From contig NZ_VTPX01000011.1 of NCBI RefSeq assembly GCF_008298015.1, forward strand, positions 62,001 to 126,000: a stretch of 64,000 nucleotides of DNA. The letters run 5' to 3'. Source of the stretch: Salinicola corii. Its GTDB lineage: Bacteria; Pseudomonadota; Gammaproteobacteria; Pseudomonadales; Halomonadaceae. The notes beneath the pieces were generated by a model. The model was given only the letters and a program-made list of their open reading frames with translations, was not told the DNA's origin and did not search any database. Below are positions 45,115 through 54,199 of this stretch, in pieces. Both the position numbers and the translations under genes were made by a program. Within the stretch, counting starts at the first letter, position 1. Each line of letters begins with the position of its first letter.

Positions 45115-46961
45115 GTGTGCCCTCCGGGCAAGTCGGCGGCGTCGAAGCCGCCAAAGGTTGCCGCGCCTTCCTCGGCACCGCCGACCAGGTGGCGGAAACC
45201 GGCGAACAGTTCGCGGCCCATTCCCTGATGATAGTGATCCAGGTCGCAGGACGCCGGTTCGCGTTGCGCCCAGGTTTTGGCATCGACCAGCGCCTCCAGC
45301 ACGCCATTGTCGGGGTCGAGTAGCACCCGGTCGCCGTCGCGCAGATAGGCGATGGGGCCCGAGTCGACCGCCTCCGGGGTGATGTGGATGGCCGCCGGTA
45401 CCTTACCAGAGGCACCTGACATTCGCCCATCGGTGACCAGTGCGACCTTGTGCCCGCGATCCTGCAGCACGCCCAGGAAAGGGGTCAATTGGTGCAGCTC
45501 CGGCATGCCGTTGGCGCGGGGGCCCTGGAAGCGCACCACGACGATGACGTCGCGATCCAGCTCGCCGCTTTCGAACGCCGCCTTGACCTGACTCTGGTCG
45601 TCGAAGATGCGCACCGGTGCCTCGACCCGGCGAAACTCGGGCTTGACCGCGGAGACCTTGATCACGCCGCGCCCCAGGTTGCCGTCTAGCACCGCCAGCC
45701 CCCCGGTGGCGGAGAACGGCCGGCTGATCGGCCGCAGCACCTCTTCGTCGAGACTCTGCTGCGTGCCCTCGCGCCAGACCAACCGGTCCCCCTCCAGGAA
45801 CGGCTCCTGGGTATAAGCGGTCATGTCGGTGCCGAAGGCCGTGCGCACGTCGGCATGCATCAGGCCCGCCGAGAGCAGCTGCCGCACCAGGAAGCTGACG
45901 CCGCCGGCGGCGTGGAAGTGGTTCACGTCGGCCTGGCCGTTGGGGTAAATCCGGGTCAGCCCGGGTACGACCGTCGACAGCTCGGCAAAGTCGTCCCAGG
46001 TGATGGTCAGACCCACGGACGCGGCCATCGCCACCAGGTGCAGGGTATGGTTGGTCGACCCGCCCGAGGTGAGCAGTCCGACCATGGCGTTGACGATGGC
46101 GTGAGCATCGATCTGCTGGTAGAACGGATGATAGTCGCCGCCTTGGTCGCTCAAGCGGATCACCTGCTCGGTGCTGAAGCGAGTGATGGCGTCGCGCAGC
46201 GGGGTGCCAGGATTGACGAACGAGGTGCCCGGCATGTGCAGGCCCATCATCTCGAGCATCAGCTGGTTGGAATTGGCGGTGCCATAGAAGGTGCAGGTGC
46301 CTGCGCTATGGTAGGAATCGGACTCCGCTTCCAGCAGTGCATCACGGCCAACCTTGCCCTCGGCGTAGAGCTGGCGGATCCGCGACTTCTCGGCATTGGG
46401 CAGCCCGCTTGGCATCGGGCCGGCCGGCACGAATATCGCGGGCAAATGACCAAAACGCGCGGCGCCGATGAACAGGCCCGGCACGATCTTGTCACACACT
46501 CCGAGATAGAGTGCGCCATCGAACATGTTGTGCGACATCGCCACCGCCGTCGACATGGCGATGACATCGCGGGAAAACAGCGATAGCTCCATGCCGGGCT
46601 GACCCTGAGTGACGCCGTCGCACATGGCCGGCACGCCGCCAGCGAACTGCGCCGTGCCTCCCATGCCGCGGGCGGCTTCCTTGATCAGTTCGGGGAAGTG
46701 TTCGAGCGGCTGATGGGCCGACAGCATGTCGTTATAGGAAGAGACGATGCCGATATTGGCGCTGTTCATCAGCTTCAGGCTGTTCTTGTCGCCAGCGTTG
46801 CATGCGGCGAAGCCGTGGGCCAGGTTGCCGCAGGAGAGTTCCGCGCGGTGGACGCCGCGGCGATGCTGTTGTTGCATCCGCTCTTCGTAGAGGTGGCGTC
46901 GGTCGGCGGAGCGCTCTTCGATGCGCCTCGTTACACGGTCCAGAGTGGGGTCGAGTGTCAT
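45111..46961 (-). CDS. edd: 6-phosphogluconate dehydratase
   Basis: 616 residues, IlvD/Edd family, iron-sulfur dehydratase producing KDPG from 6-phosphogluconate. Cluster and family motifs: [45 protein letters not shown] and [13 protein letters not shown]. The ATG at 46961 aligns with known Edd N-termini ([15 protein letters not shown]) and has GAGG six bases upstream; in-frame codons reaching to 47006 would lie inside the HexR-like palindrome. It heads edd-glk-mutarotase-reductase-kinase. Confidence 0.95.
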   Translation of the reverse strand: MTLDPTLDRVTRRIEERSADRRHLYEERMQQQHRRGVHRAELSCGNLAHGFAACNAGDKNSLKLMNSANIGIVSSYNDMLSAHQPLEHFPELIKEAARGMGGTAQFAGGVPAMCDGVTQGQPGMELSLFSRDVIAMSTAVAMSHNMFDGALYLGVCDKIVPGLFIGAARFGHLPAIFVPAGPMPSGLPNAEKSRIRQLYAEGKVGRDALLEAESDSYHSAGTCTFYGTANSNQLMLEMMGLHMPGTSFVNPGTPLRDAITRFSTEQVIRLSDQGGDYHPFYQQIDAHAIVNAMVGLLTSGGSTNHTLHLVAMAASVGLTITWDDFAELSTVVPGLTRIYPNGQADVNHFHAAGGVSFLVRQLLSAGLMHADVRTAFGTDMTAYTQEPFLEGDRLVWREGTQQSLDEEVLRPISRPFSATGGLAVLDGNLGRGVIKVSAVKPEFRRVEAPVRIFDDQSQVKAAFESGELDRDVIVVVRFQGPRANGMPELHQLTPFLGVLQDRGHKVALVTDGRMSGASGKVPAAIHITPEAVDSGPIAYLRDGDRVLLDPDNGVLEALVDAKTWAQREPASCDLDHYHQGMGRELFAGFRHLVGGAEEGAATFGGFDAADLPGGHT

Positions 46962-46990
46962 GGAGTGCCTCATCGAGCTGTCAGGTTTAT

Positions 46991-47006
46991 TTGGTAAACT
47001 TACCAA
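46991..47006. promoter_or_regulatory. HexR-like operator between edd and gap
   Basis: ttggtaaacttaccaa: perfect 7-bp half-sites TTGGTAA and TTACCAA separated by AC, sharing the GTAA/TTAC pattern of the sites upstream of zwf. It lies 30 bases upstream of the edd start, suiting repression of edd and possibly of the divergent gap gene. Confidence 0.7.
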
Positions 47007-47243
47007 AAAATATCTCGCATGTTCGCGAATGAGCCTTTGGTATTAGGCTTTTGGGGTAATATTTTTTCATGCGACGATGTTCTAGACTACGTACTAGGCT
47101 ATTCACCAGTTCTGCGGCGATCTAATCTTTTCGTTCGATCCGATGCAGCGCCGGGATGCAGCGCAGGCTCGTTACCCGGCCGACTCAACGTCTCGATTAC
47201 GCCAACTTCAGCGTCTCAGTCACGCCATCAAAAGGAGAGCACC

Positions 47244-48245
47244 ATGACATTGCGTGTCGCCATCAACGGATTCGGTCGCATTGGCCGGAACGTACTTCGT
47301 GCCATGTACGAGAACGGCTACCGGGATCGGATCGAAGTCGTCGCCATCAACGATCTCGGCGACCCGTCGCTCAACGCCCACCTGCTTCGCCATGACAGCG
47401 TGCATGGGCATTTCGGATTCGATGTCACTCACGATAGCGATACTCTGAGCGTAGACGGAGATAGCATCCGCATTCTTTCCGAACGCGATCCGGCCCAGTT
47501 GCCATGGAAATCGCTGAACGTCGACCTGGTGATGGAGTGCACTGGCCTATTCACAAAGCGGGATGCCGCTGCCAAGCACATTGAGGCTGGTGCCGAGCGC
47601 GTACTGATCTCCGCGCCGAGCGGTGATGCCGACGCGACCATCGTGTTCGGCGTCAACGAAGGTACGCTGAAGGTGGAGCACCGGGTGGTATCCAACGCCT
47701 CGTGTACCACCAACTGCCTGGCGCCGGTCGCCAAGGCGCTGCAGGACACCGTGGGTATCGAGAATGGTCTGATGACTACGGTCCATGCCTATACCAACGA
47801 TCAGAATCTGTCCGATGTCTATCACAAGGATCCGTACCGCGCTCGTAGCGCCACGCAGTCGATGATTCCGACCAAGACCGGGGCGGCGGCGGCCGTCGGG
47901 CTGGTTCTGCCGGAACTGAACGGCAAGCTCGATGGTCTCGCGGTTCGCGTGCCGGTGATCAATGTGTCGCTGGTCGACCTGACCTTCACCGCGGGACGGG
48001 ATACGACCAAGGAAGAGATCAACGAGATCGTCACTAAGGCGGCGGCCAACTCACCGGTGCTGGCGGTGAACTCGCAGCCGCTGGTCTCGATCGACTTCAA
48101 TCACGATCCCAACTCGTCCACCTTCGATGCCAACCACACCCGTGTGAACGGTCGTCTGGTCAAGGTCATGGCGTGGTACGACAACGAGTGGGGCTTCTCC
48201 AATCGCATGCTGGACACGGCGCTGGCCATGCAGGCCGTGAGCTGA
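47244..48245 (+). CDS. gap: Type I glyceraldehyde-3-phosphate dehydrogenase
   Basis: 333 residues: NAD fold [14 protein letters not shown] (about 7-20), the AIND aspartate that favours NAD, active-site C154 in [19 protein letters not shown] with the catalytic histidine, and [17 protein letters not shown] for phosphate. AAAGGAG stands just before the ATG at 47244; upstream in-frame codons from 47019 overlap the promoter region. Divergence from edd places it in the HexR regulon and feeds Entner-Doudoroff glyceraldehyde-3-phosphate into lower glycolysis. Confidence 0.94.
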   Translation: MTLRVAINGFGRIGRNVLRAMYENGYRDRIEVVAINDLGDPSLNAHLLRHDSVHGHFGFDVTHDSDTLSVDGDSIRILSERDPAQLPWKSLNVDLVMECTGLFTKRDAAAKHIEAGAERVLISAPSGDADATIVFGVNEGTLKVEHRVVSNASCTTNCLAPVAKALQDTVGIENGLMTTVHAYTNDQNLSDVYHKDPYRARSATQSMIPTKTGAAAAVGLVLPELNGKLDGLAVRVPVINVSLVDLTFTAGRDTTKEEINEIVTKAAANSPVLAVNSQPLVSIDFNHDPNSSTFDANHTRVNGRLVKVMAWYDNEWGFSNRMLDTALAMQAVS

Positions 48246-48341
48246 GGCCAAGATGCGGTAACTGCGGATGTCGGGCTACTGGATGATCGAGCTCCTGTAA
48301 TTTCGGCGCCGCAGCGGCCCGGCTTGCCGCATGACAATGAC

Positions 48342-48377
48342 GAGGGGGGGCAGAGACTCTGCCGCCCCTCATCTTTT
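48342..48377 (+). terminator. Rho-independent terminator of gap
   Basis: A 14-bp stem with one mismatch (gaggggggg-cagag at 48342-48355 against ctctgccgcccctc at 48357-48370) is followed by ATCTTTT. It lies about 95 bases after the gap stop codon. Confidence 0.75.
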
Positions 48378-48625
48378 CGTACCCACTTCTTTCAGAGTAC
48401 CGGCCGATCCCGGCCGATCCCGGCCTTGTCTGGCTCGAGGCGCACTCGACCGGCAGCCTAGGAATGGAAGTACCCCCAATTTTGCACTCAAGTCGTTCGA
48501 TCCAGCGTCGATAGAAGGCTTTATGCTGCCCTTCATGTCGATGGTCTTGGACATACTCGCCCGTCGCTTCTAGTGTAAGTCTGAAGATGTTCATTTTTTC
48601 ACCACGCACCGAGGTTGGCGGCGTC
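48378..48625. other. Intergenic region with a short tandem repeat
   Basis: cggccgatcc occurs twice in tandem with a third partial copy (48401-48425). No convincing gene: a - strand frame beginning at 48594 (MNIFRLTLEATGEYVQDH) runs far but lacks the host codon bias. The AT-rich end near 48560-48605 may hold the promoter of the next gene. Confidence 0.4.
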
Positions 48626-48949
48626 ATGCAGGACACCATCATCAATGCACATCGCCTGATTGGCGAAACGATACAAGAGCCCGGGGAACCGCGTCGCGGA
48701 CGAATCGTTGGCGTCGACCAGTCACGCGCGGTGCCGGTAATTTTCGTGATCTGGCAGGAGCAGGCAGGAATACAACGTGTCGAATTGACCCGCGATGAGC
48801 TGAGTCAACTCGCGAGCGCCTGTCTTCATCGTCAGTCGGGACAGGCGAGCGAGCGTGAGGACGATGTTCGGGATGAAGGGGAGGCGTCATCCGACGAGAG
48901 CAGGTCTGCTTCTCACGTTTCCGCCCGACGTCGCGTTGGCTCCCGCTAG
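48626..48949 (+). CDS. Small hypothetical protein
   Basis: Not recognised. 107 residues from the ATG at 48626 (GAGG eleven bases upstream), or 120 from an ATG at 48587. The first 70 residues look like a folded beta-rich domain (RGRIVGVDQSRAVPVIFVIWQEQAG, then VELTRDELSQLASACLHRQ); the rest is acidic, serine- and arginine-rich and probably disordered. It stands alone between the gap terminator and the GGDEF-like gene. Confidence 0.5.
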   Translation: MQDTIINAHRLIGETIQEPGEPRRGRIVGVDQSRAVPVIFVIWQEQAGIQRVELTRDELSQLASACLHRQSGQASEREDDVRDEGEASSDESRSASHVSARRRVGSR

Positions 48950-49012
48950 CGCTATCCCTTATACCACCCAGCCGCCTGGAAACATCTCTGCGGCTACATG
49001 AGGCCGGAGTGC

Positions 49013-50317
49013 ATGGATCCACTGGATGCCTTCGTGCATGACGATGGAAGCTTGGGCGCGGAAGCGCAAGATTGGCTACAGGCGCTGCCAGGCACGGCTT
49101 ATGTCACCGACTCGGCCTGGTGGTTGGGAGAGCTACGCTTCGTCGGCGATTCCATCTGTACATTGAGCCACCGGCCGGTGAATGATCATCGTTCCCGGCC
49201 TGAACTGTGGCTGGCGCAGATCCCCGAATCCGAGCGGTTGTCGGTGCTGGAGCAGCTTCAGCAGGCCCTGACGCAGGGGAATCTTGCGATACGGCTGTCA
49301 TACGTCATCGAGAGGCCGGATGGTTCTCGGTGCACGATCGATGACAGCGTCAACATTCAACGTGACGCGAGTGGTGCGGTCGCTGCCCTCGTTGGTCTGT
49401 TGCTGCCACGCGTCGAGGCCGTCAGGGAACGCGACGGCCCGCCTCTTCAGCCTCTTCTCGATCACTGCGGCGACGTATTCCTGGCGCTCGACGAGGATCT
49501 CGACTGCCACTACGCCGCCGGTGACACGCAAGGGGCGCTCGGCGTTGGCAGCGAGTCGCTACTCTCATCATCATTGTTTGCCCTGATGGCACCCGAGGAT
49601 GGTTCTCGGATACGACGATTGCTGGTCGAGGGAGCCGCTAACGCGAGTTCGTCCCTCGTGGAGTTGCGTCTGAGGCATAGAGATGGCGCCTATCGCTGGT
49701 TCGAGATTCACTTTTCGCCCTATCCAATGGCATTGACGCCGGCATCGGAGCCCTCGGCCATGCCGGGTTGGGTTGCCGTTGCCAGGGATGTCACCCAGCG
49801 GCGGCGGCAGTCCCTGCAGTGGGATGCCTACACCGCGACCGACGAACTCACCTCTGCGCTCAATCGGGAGCCGTTCATGGGGTTGTTGCGACACGCGCTC
49901 TCCAATGGAGAGGCCGGGGCCCGGTTCACGCTGATCGTGTTCGATGTCGATCGCTTCGGCGATATCAACCGGGAATGGGGGCGAGATGGGGGCGACCTCG
50001 TCCTTAGTTGTATCGGTGAGATGTGCCGGGCGATGCTGAGAGAGCGGTTCAGTTTTGGCCGGCTCGGGGAGGGTGCCTTTGCGTTGCTGTTGAGTGGCAA
50101 GTCCTTGCAGGAGACGGCCGCCATTGCGGAGAGGTTGCGTGGCCGTTTCGCCTCGACCCGGGTGGAGTTCCATGGCCATTGGCTGTCGTTCTCGGTTAGT
50201 CTTGGTGTCGCCGAGCGACGCGATGGCGAGTCCGCGGAAGCCATGTTGGCGCGCGCCGAAGCGGGCATGCGCGATGCCAAGCAGCGCGGTCGGGATCGCG
50301 TCCAGCAGGCGCCATGA
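49013..50317 (+). CDS. PAS-GGDEF-type protein with degenerate GGDEF motif
   Basis: 434 residues: two PAS-like domains (about 20-130 and 145-265) and a C-terminal GGDEF fold (about 280-425) with VFDVDRFGDINREWGRDGGD. The signature loop reads RLGEGAF where active diguanylate cyclases have R-(Y/F)-GGDEF, so the metal-binding acidic residue and second glycine are lost and cyclase activity is unlikely. It may bind GTP or serve as a sensor-effector. The ATG at 49013 has GGAG close upstream; an ATG at 48998 is an alternative. Confidence 0.8.
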   Translation: MDPLDAFVHDDGSLGAEAQDWLQALPGTAYVTDSAWWLGELRFVGDSICTLSHRPVNDHRSRPELWLAQIPESERLSVLEQLQQALTQGNLAIRLSYVIERPDGSRCTIDDSVNIQRDASGAVAALVGLLLPRVEAVRERDGPPLQPLLDHCGDVFLALDEDLDCHYAAGDTQGALGVGSESLLSSSLFALMAPEDGSRIRRLLVEGAANASSSLVELRLRHRDGAYRWFEIHFSPYPMALTPASEPSAMPGWVAVARDVTQRRRQSLQWDAYTATDELTSALNREPFMGLLRHALSNGEAGARFTLIVFDVDRFGDINREWGRDGGDLVLSCIGEMCRAMLRERFSFGRLGEGAFALLLSGKSLQETAAIAERLRGRFASTRVEFHGHWLSFSVSLGVAERRDGESAEAMLARAEAGMRDAKQRGRDRVQQAP

Positions 50318-50367
50318 GAAGAGCCGGCCGCGCCAGGTGCCAAGCCAGTCATAGAAGGAGAAAGACG

Positions 50368-51171
50368 ATGGGACGACTACTGCTGGCCTCGCTGCTCAGC
50401 CTGATCTGCGTGTCGGCCTGGGCCGATGAGGTCGAAGGCCCTCATGTCCAGGGAGAGACCTTCGAGTACACCACCGGCGGACAGACTTACCAAGGCTATC
50501 TTGCCTACAATGCCAGCGACGATGAACCCCGTCCCGGCGTCCTGCTGGTGCATGAATGGTGGGGATTGAACGACTACATCAAGCACAAGGCCGACCAGCT
50601 GGCAGCGCTCGGGTTCGTCGCCCTGGCAGTCGACATGTATGGAAACGGCAAGGTCGCCCAGCACCCCAAGGACGCCAAGGCGTTCTCCAGTCAGGTGATG
50701 CAGGACTGGCCCTCCGCCCGAGCGCGGCTGGAGGCGGCGATGGCGGCGCTGCGCCAGCACCCGGCGGTGCGGGAGGACCGCATGGCGGCGATCGGCTACT
50801 GCTTCGGCGGTGGCGTGGTGATGAACATGGCGTTGGCCGGCATGCCGCTGGATGCCGTGATCAGCTTCCATGGCAGCCCGACTCAGGTCGTCACCAATCC
50901 GCAGCCGTTCGACGGCCTGGTGCGTATCTACAATGGTCAGGACGACTCCCTGGTGGACCCTGAGGCGCTCGACAGCATGGCCGATGCCTTGACGAAGGAT
51001 GGAGCCAGCGTCCGTGTGGTCCAGTATCCCGGCGCCAAGCATGCGTTCACCAACCCGGATGCCGACGCACTGGCGAAGGAGTACGACTTGCCGTTGGGTT
51101 ATGATGCGGCCGCGGATGCCGCTTCCTGGCAGGCCGCCCTGCTGACGCTGGACGAGGCGTTGAATCAGTGA
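50368..51171 (+). CDS. Secreted dienelactone hydrolase-family protein
   Basis: 267 residues with a signal peptide (MGRLLLASLLSLICVSAWA) and an alpha/beta-hydrolase domain: LLVHEWWGLNDYIKHKAD, nucleophile cysteine in AAIGYCFGGGVV, an aspartate in YNGQDD and the histidine in GAKHAFTNP. These are dienelactone hydrolase marks, but periplasmic members are not known to act in aromatic degradation. AAGGAG precedes the ATG at 50368; the frame open from 50314 has no signal-like start. Confidence 0.85.
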   Translation: MGRLLLASLLSLICVSAWADEVEGPHVQGETFEYTTGGQTYQGYLAYNASDDEPRPGVLLVHEWWGLNDYIKHKADQLAALGFVALAVDMYGNGKVAQHPKDAKAFSSQVMQDWPSARARLEAAMAALRQHPAVREDRMAAIGYCFGGGVVMNMALAGMPLDAVISFHGSPTQVVTNPQPFDGLVRIYNGQDDSLVDPEALDSMADALTKDGASVRVVQYPGAKHAFTNPDADALAKEYDLPLGYDAAADAASWQAALLTLDEALNQ

Positions 51172-51205
51172 CCGGGCTGTGCCCGGAGCTGTCAGTCATA
51201 AACTT

Positions 51206-51282
51206 GAAGCTGGAAGAAAGGCCAAAAGCAAAAACAAACCTTGTCTATGAGAAAGTCGGTTTAGACCTTGGCCTCCAGCTTC
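51206..51282. repeat. Imperfect inverted repeat between convergent genes
   Basis: gaagctgg (51206-51213) pairs with ccagcttc (51275-51282), and after a short bulge ggccaa (51220-51225) pairs with ttggcc (51268-51273). It lies between the convergent hydrolase and pncB genes and could serve as a bidirectional terminator or be a REP-like element. Confidence 0.55.
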
Positions 51283-51286
51283 CCGC

Positions 51287-52459
51287 TCAGGCCGGGCGGC
51301 TGAGGGCGAGAACCCGCTTGGCCAGGGCGATCATCTCGGGATCGCCAGTATGCTTGTCGGGGACGTCGGATAACTTGATCACGGGCAGCCAATGCTGGCC
51401 TTCCGGTCTCGCCTCGACCATCTTGACGACCATGTTCATGGGCTCGACGCCAACGTCGTTGGTGAAGTTGGTGCCGATACCGAACGCCATGCCAATACGG
51501 TCCTGACAGAAGGCCTGAATCCGTTCGACCTTCTCTGGTGTCAGGGCGTCGGAGAAGATGATCGTCTTGCTGCGCGGATCGATGCCCAGCTTTTCGTAAT
51601 GGGCGATGGTCGAAGCCGCGAAGTCGATCGGGTCGGCGCTATCGTGCCTGACGCCGTCGAAGAGTTTCGCGAACTTCTTGTCGAAACTTTCGAAGAAGGC
51701 CGGGCTGGTGAATGTGTCGGTCAAGGCGATGCCCAGATCTCCGCGGTAGACGTCGACCCAGTGCTCCAGGGCCAGGCTGTTAGCCATCTTGAAGCCAAAC
51801 CGGGCACCGTGGAACATGAACCACTCGTGGGCATGGGTGCCGATGGGCTTGACACCATGGCGCATCGCCAGCAGTACATTGCTGCTGCCACTGAACGCCT
51901 CGCCGCCGTGATGACGCAGAGCGCCGACCACTCGATCATGCACGTCGAATGAAAAGCGTCGCCGGGTACCGAATTCGGCAATTTTGAGTCCCAGTTTCTG
52001 GTACTGCTCTATCTTGGCTCGAGTGCGGGCCTCGACCGTCTCGTCGGTGTCTCGCTCGGCATTGCGCAAGCGATACCAGAGTTCGCTGATCAGCGCCATC
52101 AGCGGGACTTCCCACAGAATGGTGCGATACCACAATCCTTCGATCGTCACCGAGAGATCGACGCCCTGCTGTCGGATGGTCACTTCCGCCGGGTTGTAGC
52201 GGAAGCCCGCCAGAAAATCGAGGTAAGTCGGATCGAGGTAAGGGCAGGTGACTTCGAGATAGCGTTTTTCGGCCTCGCTCAAGATCAGGTTGGCCATCGC
52301 ATCCACTTCGCGTCGCAGCGCGTCGCCAAATCCCTCGGGAAAGGCATGCTCGCCACGGTTGATGAACGCGTAGCGCGCCTGGGCATAGGGAAAGCGCTTG
52401 ATCACGGCATTCTGCATCGTGATCTTGTAGAAGTCGTTATCGAGAAGCGAAGTCAGCAT
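51287..52459 (-). CDS. pncB: Nicotinate phosphoribosyltransferase
   Basis: 390 residues of the PncB family: MLTSLLDNDFYKITMQNAV, INRGEH, GTRRRFSFDVHDRVV and GTHAHEWFMFHGA, with the autophosphorylated-histidine region, and FGIGTNFTNDVG near the C-terminus. It salvages nicotinate into nicotinate mononucleotide for NAD synthesis. Length matches E. coli PncB. It is likely monocistronic and is convergent with the dienelactone hydrolase-like gene. Confidence 0.94.
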   Translation of the reverse strand: MLTSLLDNDFYKITMQNAVIKRFPYAQARYAFINRGEHAFPEGFGDALRREVDAMANLILSEAEKRYLEVTCPYLDPTYLDFLAGFRYNPAEVTIRQQGVDLSVTIEGLWYRTILWEVPLMALISELWYRLRNAERDTDETVEARTRAKIEQYQKLGLKIAEFGTRRRFSFDVHDRVVGALRHHGGEAFSGSSNVLLAMRHGVKPIGTHAHEWFMFHGARFGFKMANSLALEHWVDVYRGDLGIALTDTFTSPAFFESFDKKFAKLFDGVRHDSADPIDFAASTIAHYEKLGIDPRSKTIIFSDALTPEKVERIQAFCQDRIGMAFGIGTNFTNDVGVEPMNMVVKMVEARPEGQHWLPVIKLSDVPDKHTGDPEMIALAKRVLALSRPA

Positions 52460-52531
52460 GGGAACTCGTCATCAGCGTAAGCAAAACCCGCGGTCGTTGT
52501 TTGCCGGCGAGCGTTTCTTCAATGAAATCGG

Positions 52532-52843
52532 CTACAAGAAAGCCATGACGCCGAACATTGTCACGACGAAGCCGCCAAACAGCAAAAGGCCCGCCAGAGA
52601 CAACAGAATCAACAAATAGCCTAGTATCAAGCCGGCCAGGGCCCAGCTATCGCCGGATTCCTGCTTGTGGCGAATCTGACGTCGAGCCAGGTGGCCGCAG
52701 ACGACACCGCCCAGCGCCGCGGGTGGCACGAAGGTGCCCAGCACGCTCAACGCGAACGCCGCCAGTGCCATGGTATTGGTGGGGGCTGGTGGTGGTGTCG
52801 GCTGGCCAGGAGGAGAGGAAGCGGGTGTCATCGTGCTGTGCAT
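52532..52843 (-). CDS. DUF4190-type small membrane protein
   Basis: About 103 residues: a proline- and threonine-rich N-terminus (PASSPPGQPTPPPAPTN) followed by two hydrophobic helices and a GGVVCGHLARRQIRHKQESGDSWALAGLILGY block between them, the pattern of DUF4190 proteins. Function unknown. The start is uncertain: ATG at 52843 or 52831, neither with a clear ribosome binding site. Confidence 0.68.
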   Translation of the reverse strand: MHSTMTPASSPPGQPTPPPAPTNTMALAAFALSVLGTFVPPAALGGVVCGHLARRQIRHKQESGDSWALAGLILGYLLILLSLAGLLLFGGFVVTMFGVMAFL

Positions 52844-52952
52844 CTCGTGAGCTGGAACTGTCGGTAGAGTATCGCACGCTTGCCCGCAGCTCTCGAAGTT
52901 TTCAACATGAGCGATGGGCGACGGTAGCAATATGATCAATGGGAGGAATGGA

Positions 52953-54095
52953 ATGGCATTGCGGGTCGAGAATATCGGCAGCTTGGCCGCCGTAGGTGCG
53001 TCGCTCTGGAATGCCGTGGCCGGCGCCCGCTATCCGTTTCTGCGCTATGAGTTTCTGGCGGCGCTGGAGGCCTGTGGGTGCGCCGACACCGACACGGGCT
53101 GGAAACCGGACCACTTGATGGTTTTCGAGGGTGAGCGAGCGGTGGCCGCGCTTCCGCGCTATGCCAAATATCACTCCCGTGGAGAGTACGTGTTCGACTG
53201 GGTCTGGGCCGATGCCTGGGAACGTGCCGGTGGCGATTATTATCCCAAGTCGTTGTCGGCGATTCCGTTCACGCCTGCGACAGGGCCGCGGTTGGCCGTC
53301 GTCGACGATGTCGATCGGCGCACCGTCATCGCCGCGCTGGCGCCGCTGATTCGCGATACCGGCCTCCAGAGCTGGCACCTGCTGTTCGCCGATAGCGACG
53401 AGGTCGACGATTGGCAGGCCGCGCTCGGCTCACCACTGCTGGAGCGTCAGGCGGTGCAGTTCGCCTGGCGGGATGACGGCTTTGGCGACTTCGACGGTTT
53501 CCTGGCGCGGATGAACTCGCGCAAGCGCAAGGAGATACGTCGAGAGCGGCGCAAGTTGTCCGATCAGGGGTTTGTGTTCGAGCGTCTGACGGGAGACCGG
53601 ATCGATGACGAGGCGCTGGAGCAGTTCTATCGCTGCTACTGCATGACCTATCTCGAACGGGGGCAACGGCCCTATCTGTCGCTCGAATTTTTTACCCGGC
53701 TGCGTGATGGCATGGCCGACAACCTGCTGCTGGTGCGTGCCAGTGTGGGGGGACGGGCGGTGGCCGCCGCGCTCTGCCTCCAGGGAGGCGATACCCTCTA
53801 TGGCCGATACTGGGGTAGCGAGGTGGAGGCGGACTTCCTGCATTTCGAGACGTGCTACTACCAGGGGATTGAGCATTGTCTCGAGTGCAATCTGGTGAGG
53901 TTCGACCCGGGAACGCAAGGGGAGCACAAACTGGCGCGGGGATTTGCCCCGGTCATCAGCCGATCGCTGCATTATCTCGAGCATGAGGGGTTTCGCGAAG
54001 CGGTCGCCGATTACTGTCGCGAGGAGCGGGCCTATGTCCACGCCTATTTCGAGCAGAGCCGGCGGCGTCTACCTTTCAAGGATCCGCCGGCATAG
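52953..54095 (+). CDS. COG3146-type N-acyltransferase (GNAT/FemX-like)
   Basis: 380 residues of the DUF482/COG3146 family (predicted acyltransferases of the FemX-like GNAT fold). Visible family blocks: PFLRYEFLAALE near the N-terminus, SIPFTPATGPRL-type AIPFTPATGPRL, MNSRKRKEIRRERRKL, and LVRFDPGTQGEHKLARGFAP near the C-terminus. The physiological substrate is unknown. GGGAGG stands six bases before the ATG at 52953. Confidence 0.85.
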   Translation: MALRVENIGSLAAVGASLWNAVAGARYPFLRYEFLAALEACGCADTDTGWKPDHLMVFEGERAVAALPRYAKYHSRGEYVFDWVWADAWERAGGDYYPKSLSAIPFTPATGPRLAVVDDVDRRTVIAALAPLIRDTGLQSWHLLFADSDEVDDWQAALGSPLLERQAVQFAWRDDGFGDFDGFLARMNSRKRKEIRRERRKLSDQGFVFERLTGDRIDDEALEQFYRCYCMTYLERGQRPYLSLEFFTRLRDGMADNLLLVRASVGGRAVAAALCLQGGDTLYGRYWGSEVEADFLHFETCYYQGIEHCLECNLVRFDPGTQGEHKLARGFAPVISRSLHYLEHEGFREAVADYCREERAYVHAYFEQSRRRLPFKDPPA

Positions 54096-54199
54096 ATCGG
54101 GGGTCGTGCCGGCTGCGCCCTGTCGCGTATTCGGATAGTGATACTCTGCTTTCGGACCCACCTGGGCGGCATGTCCGCCGCGACGAGGATATAAGGTCG

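Noticed and set aside
48401-48425. Start of a CRISPR array
   Set aside because: The repeats are 10 bases long, directly adjacent without spacers, and only two and a half copies exist.
49013-50317. Active diguanylate cyclase
   Set aside because: The signature loop is GEGAF, lacking residues needed for metal and GTP catalysis.
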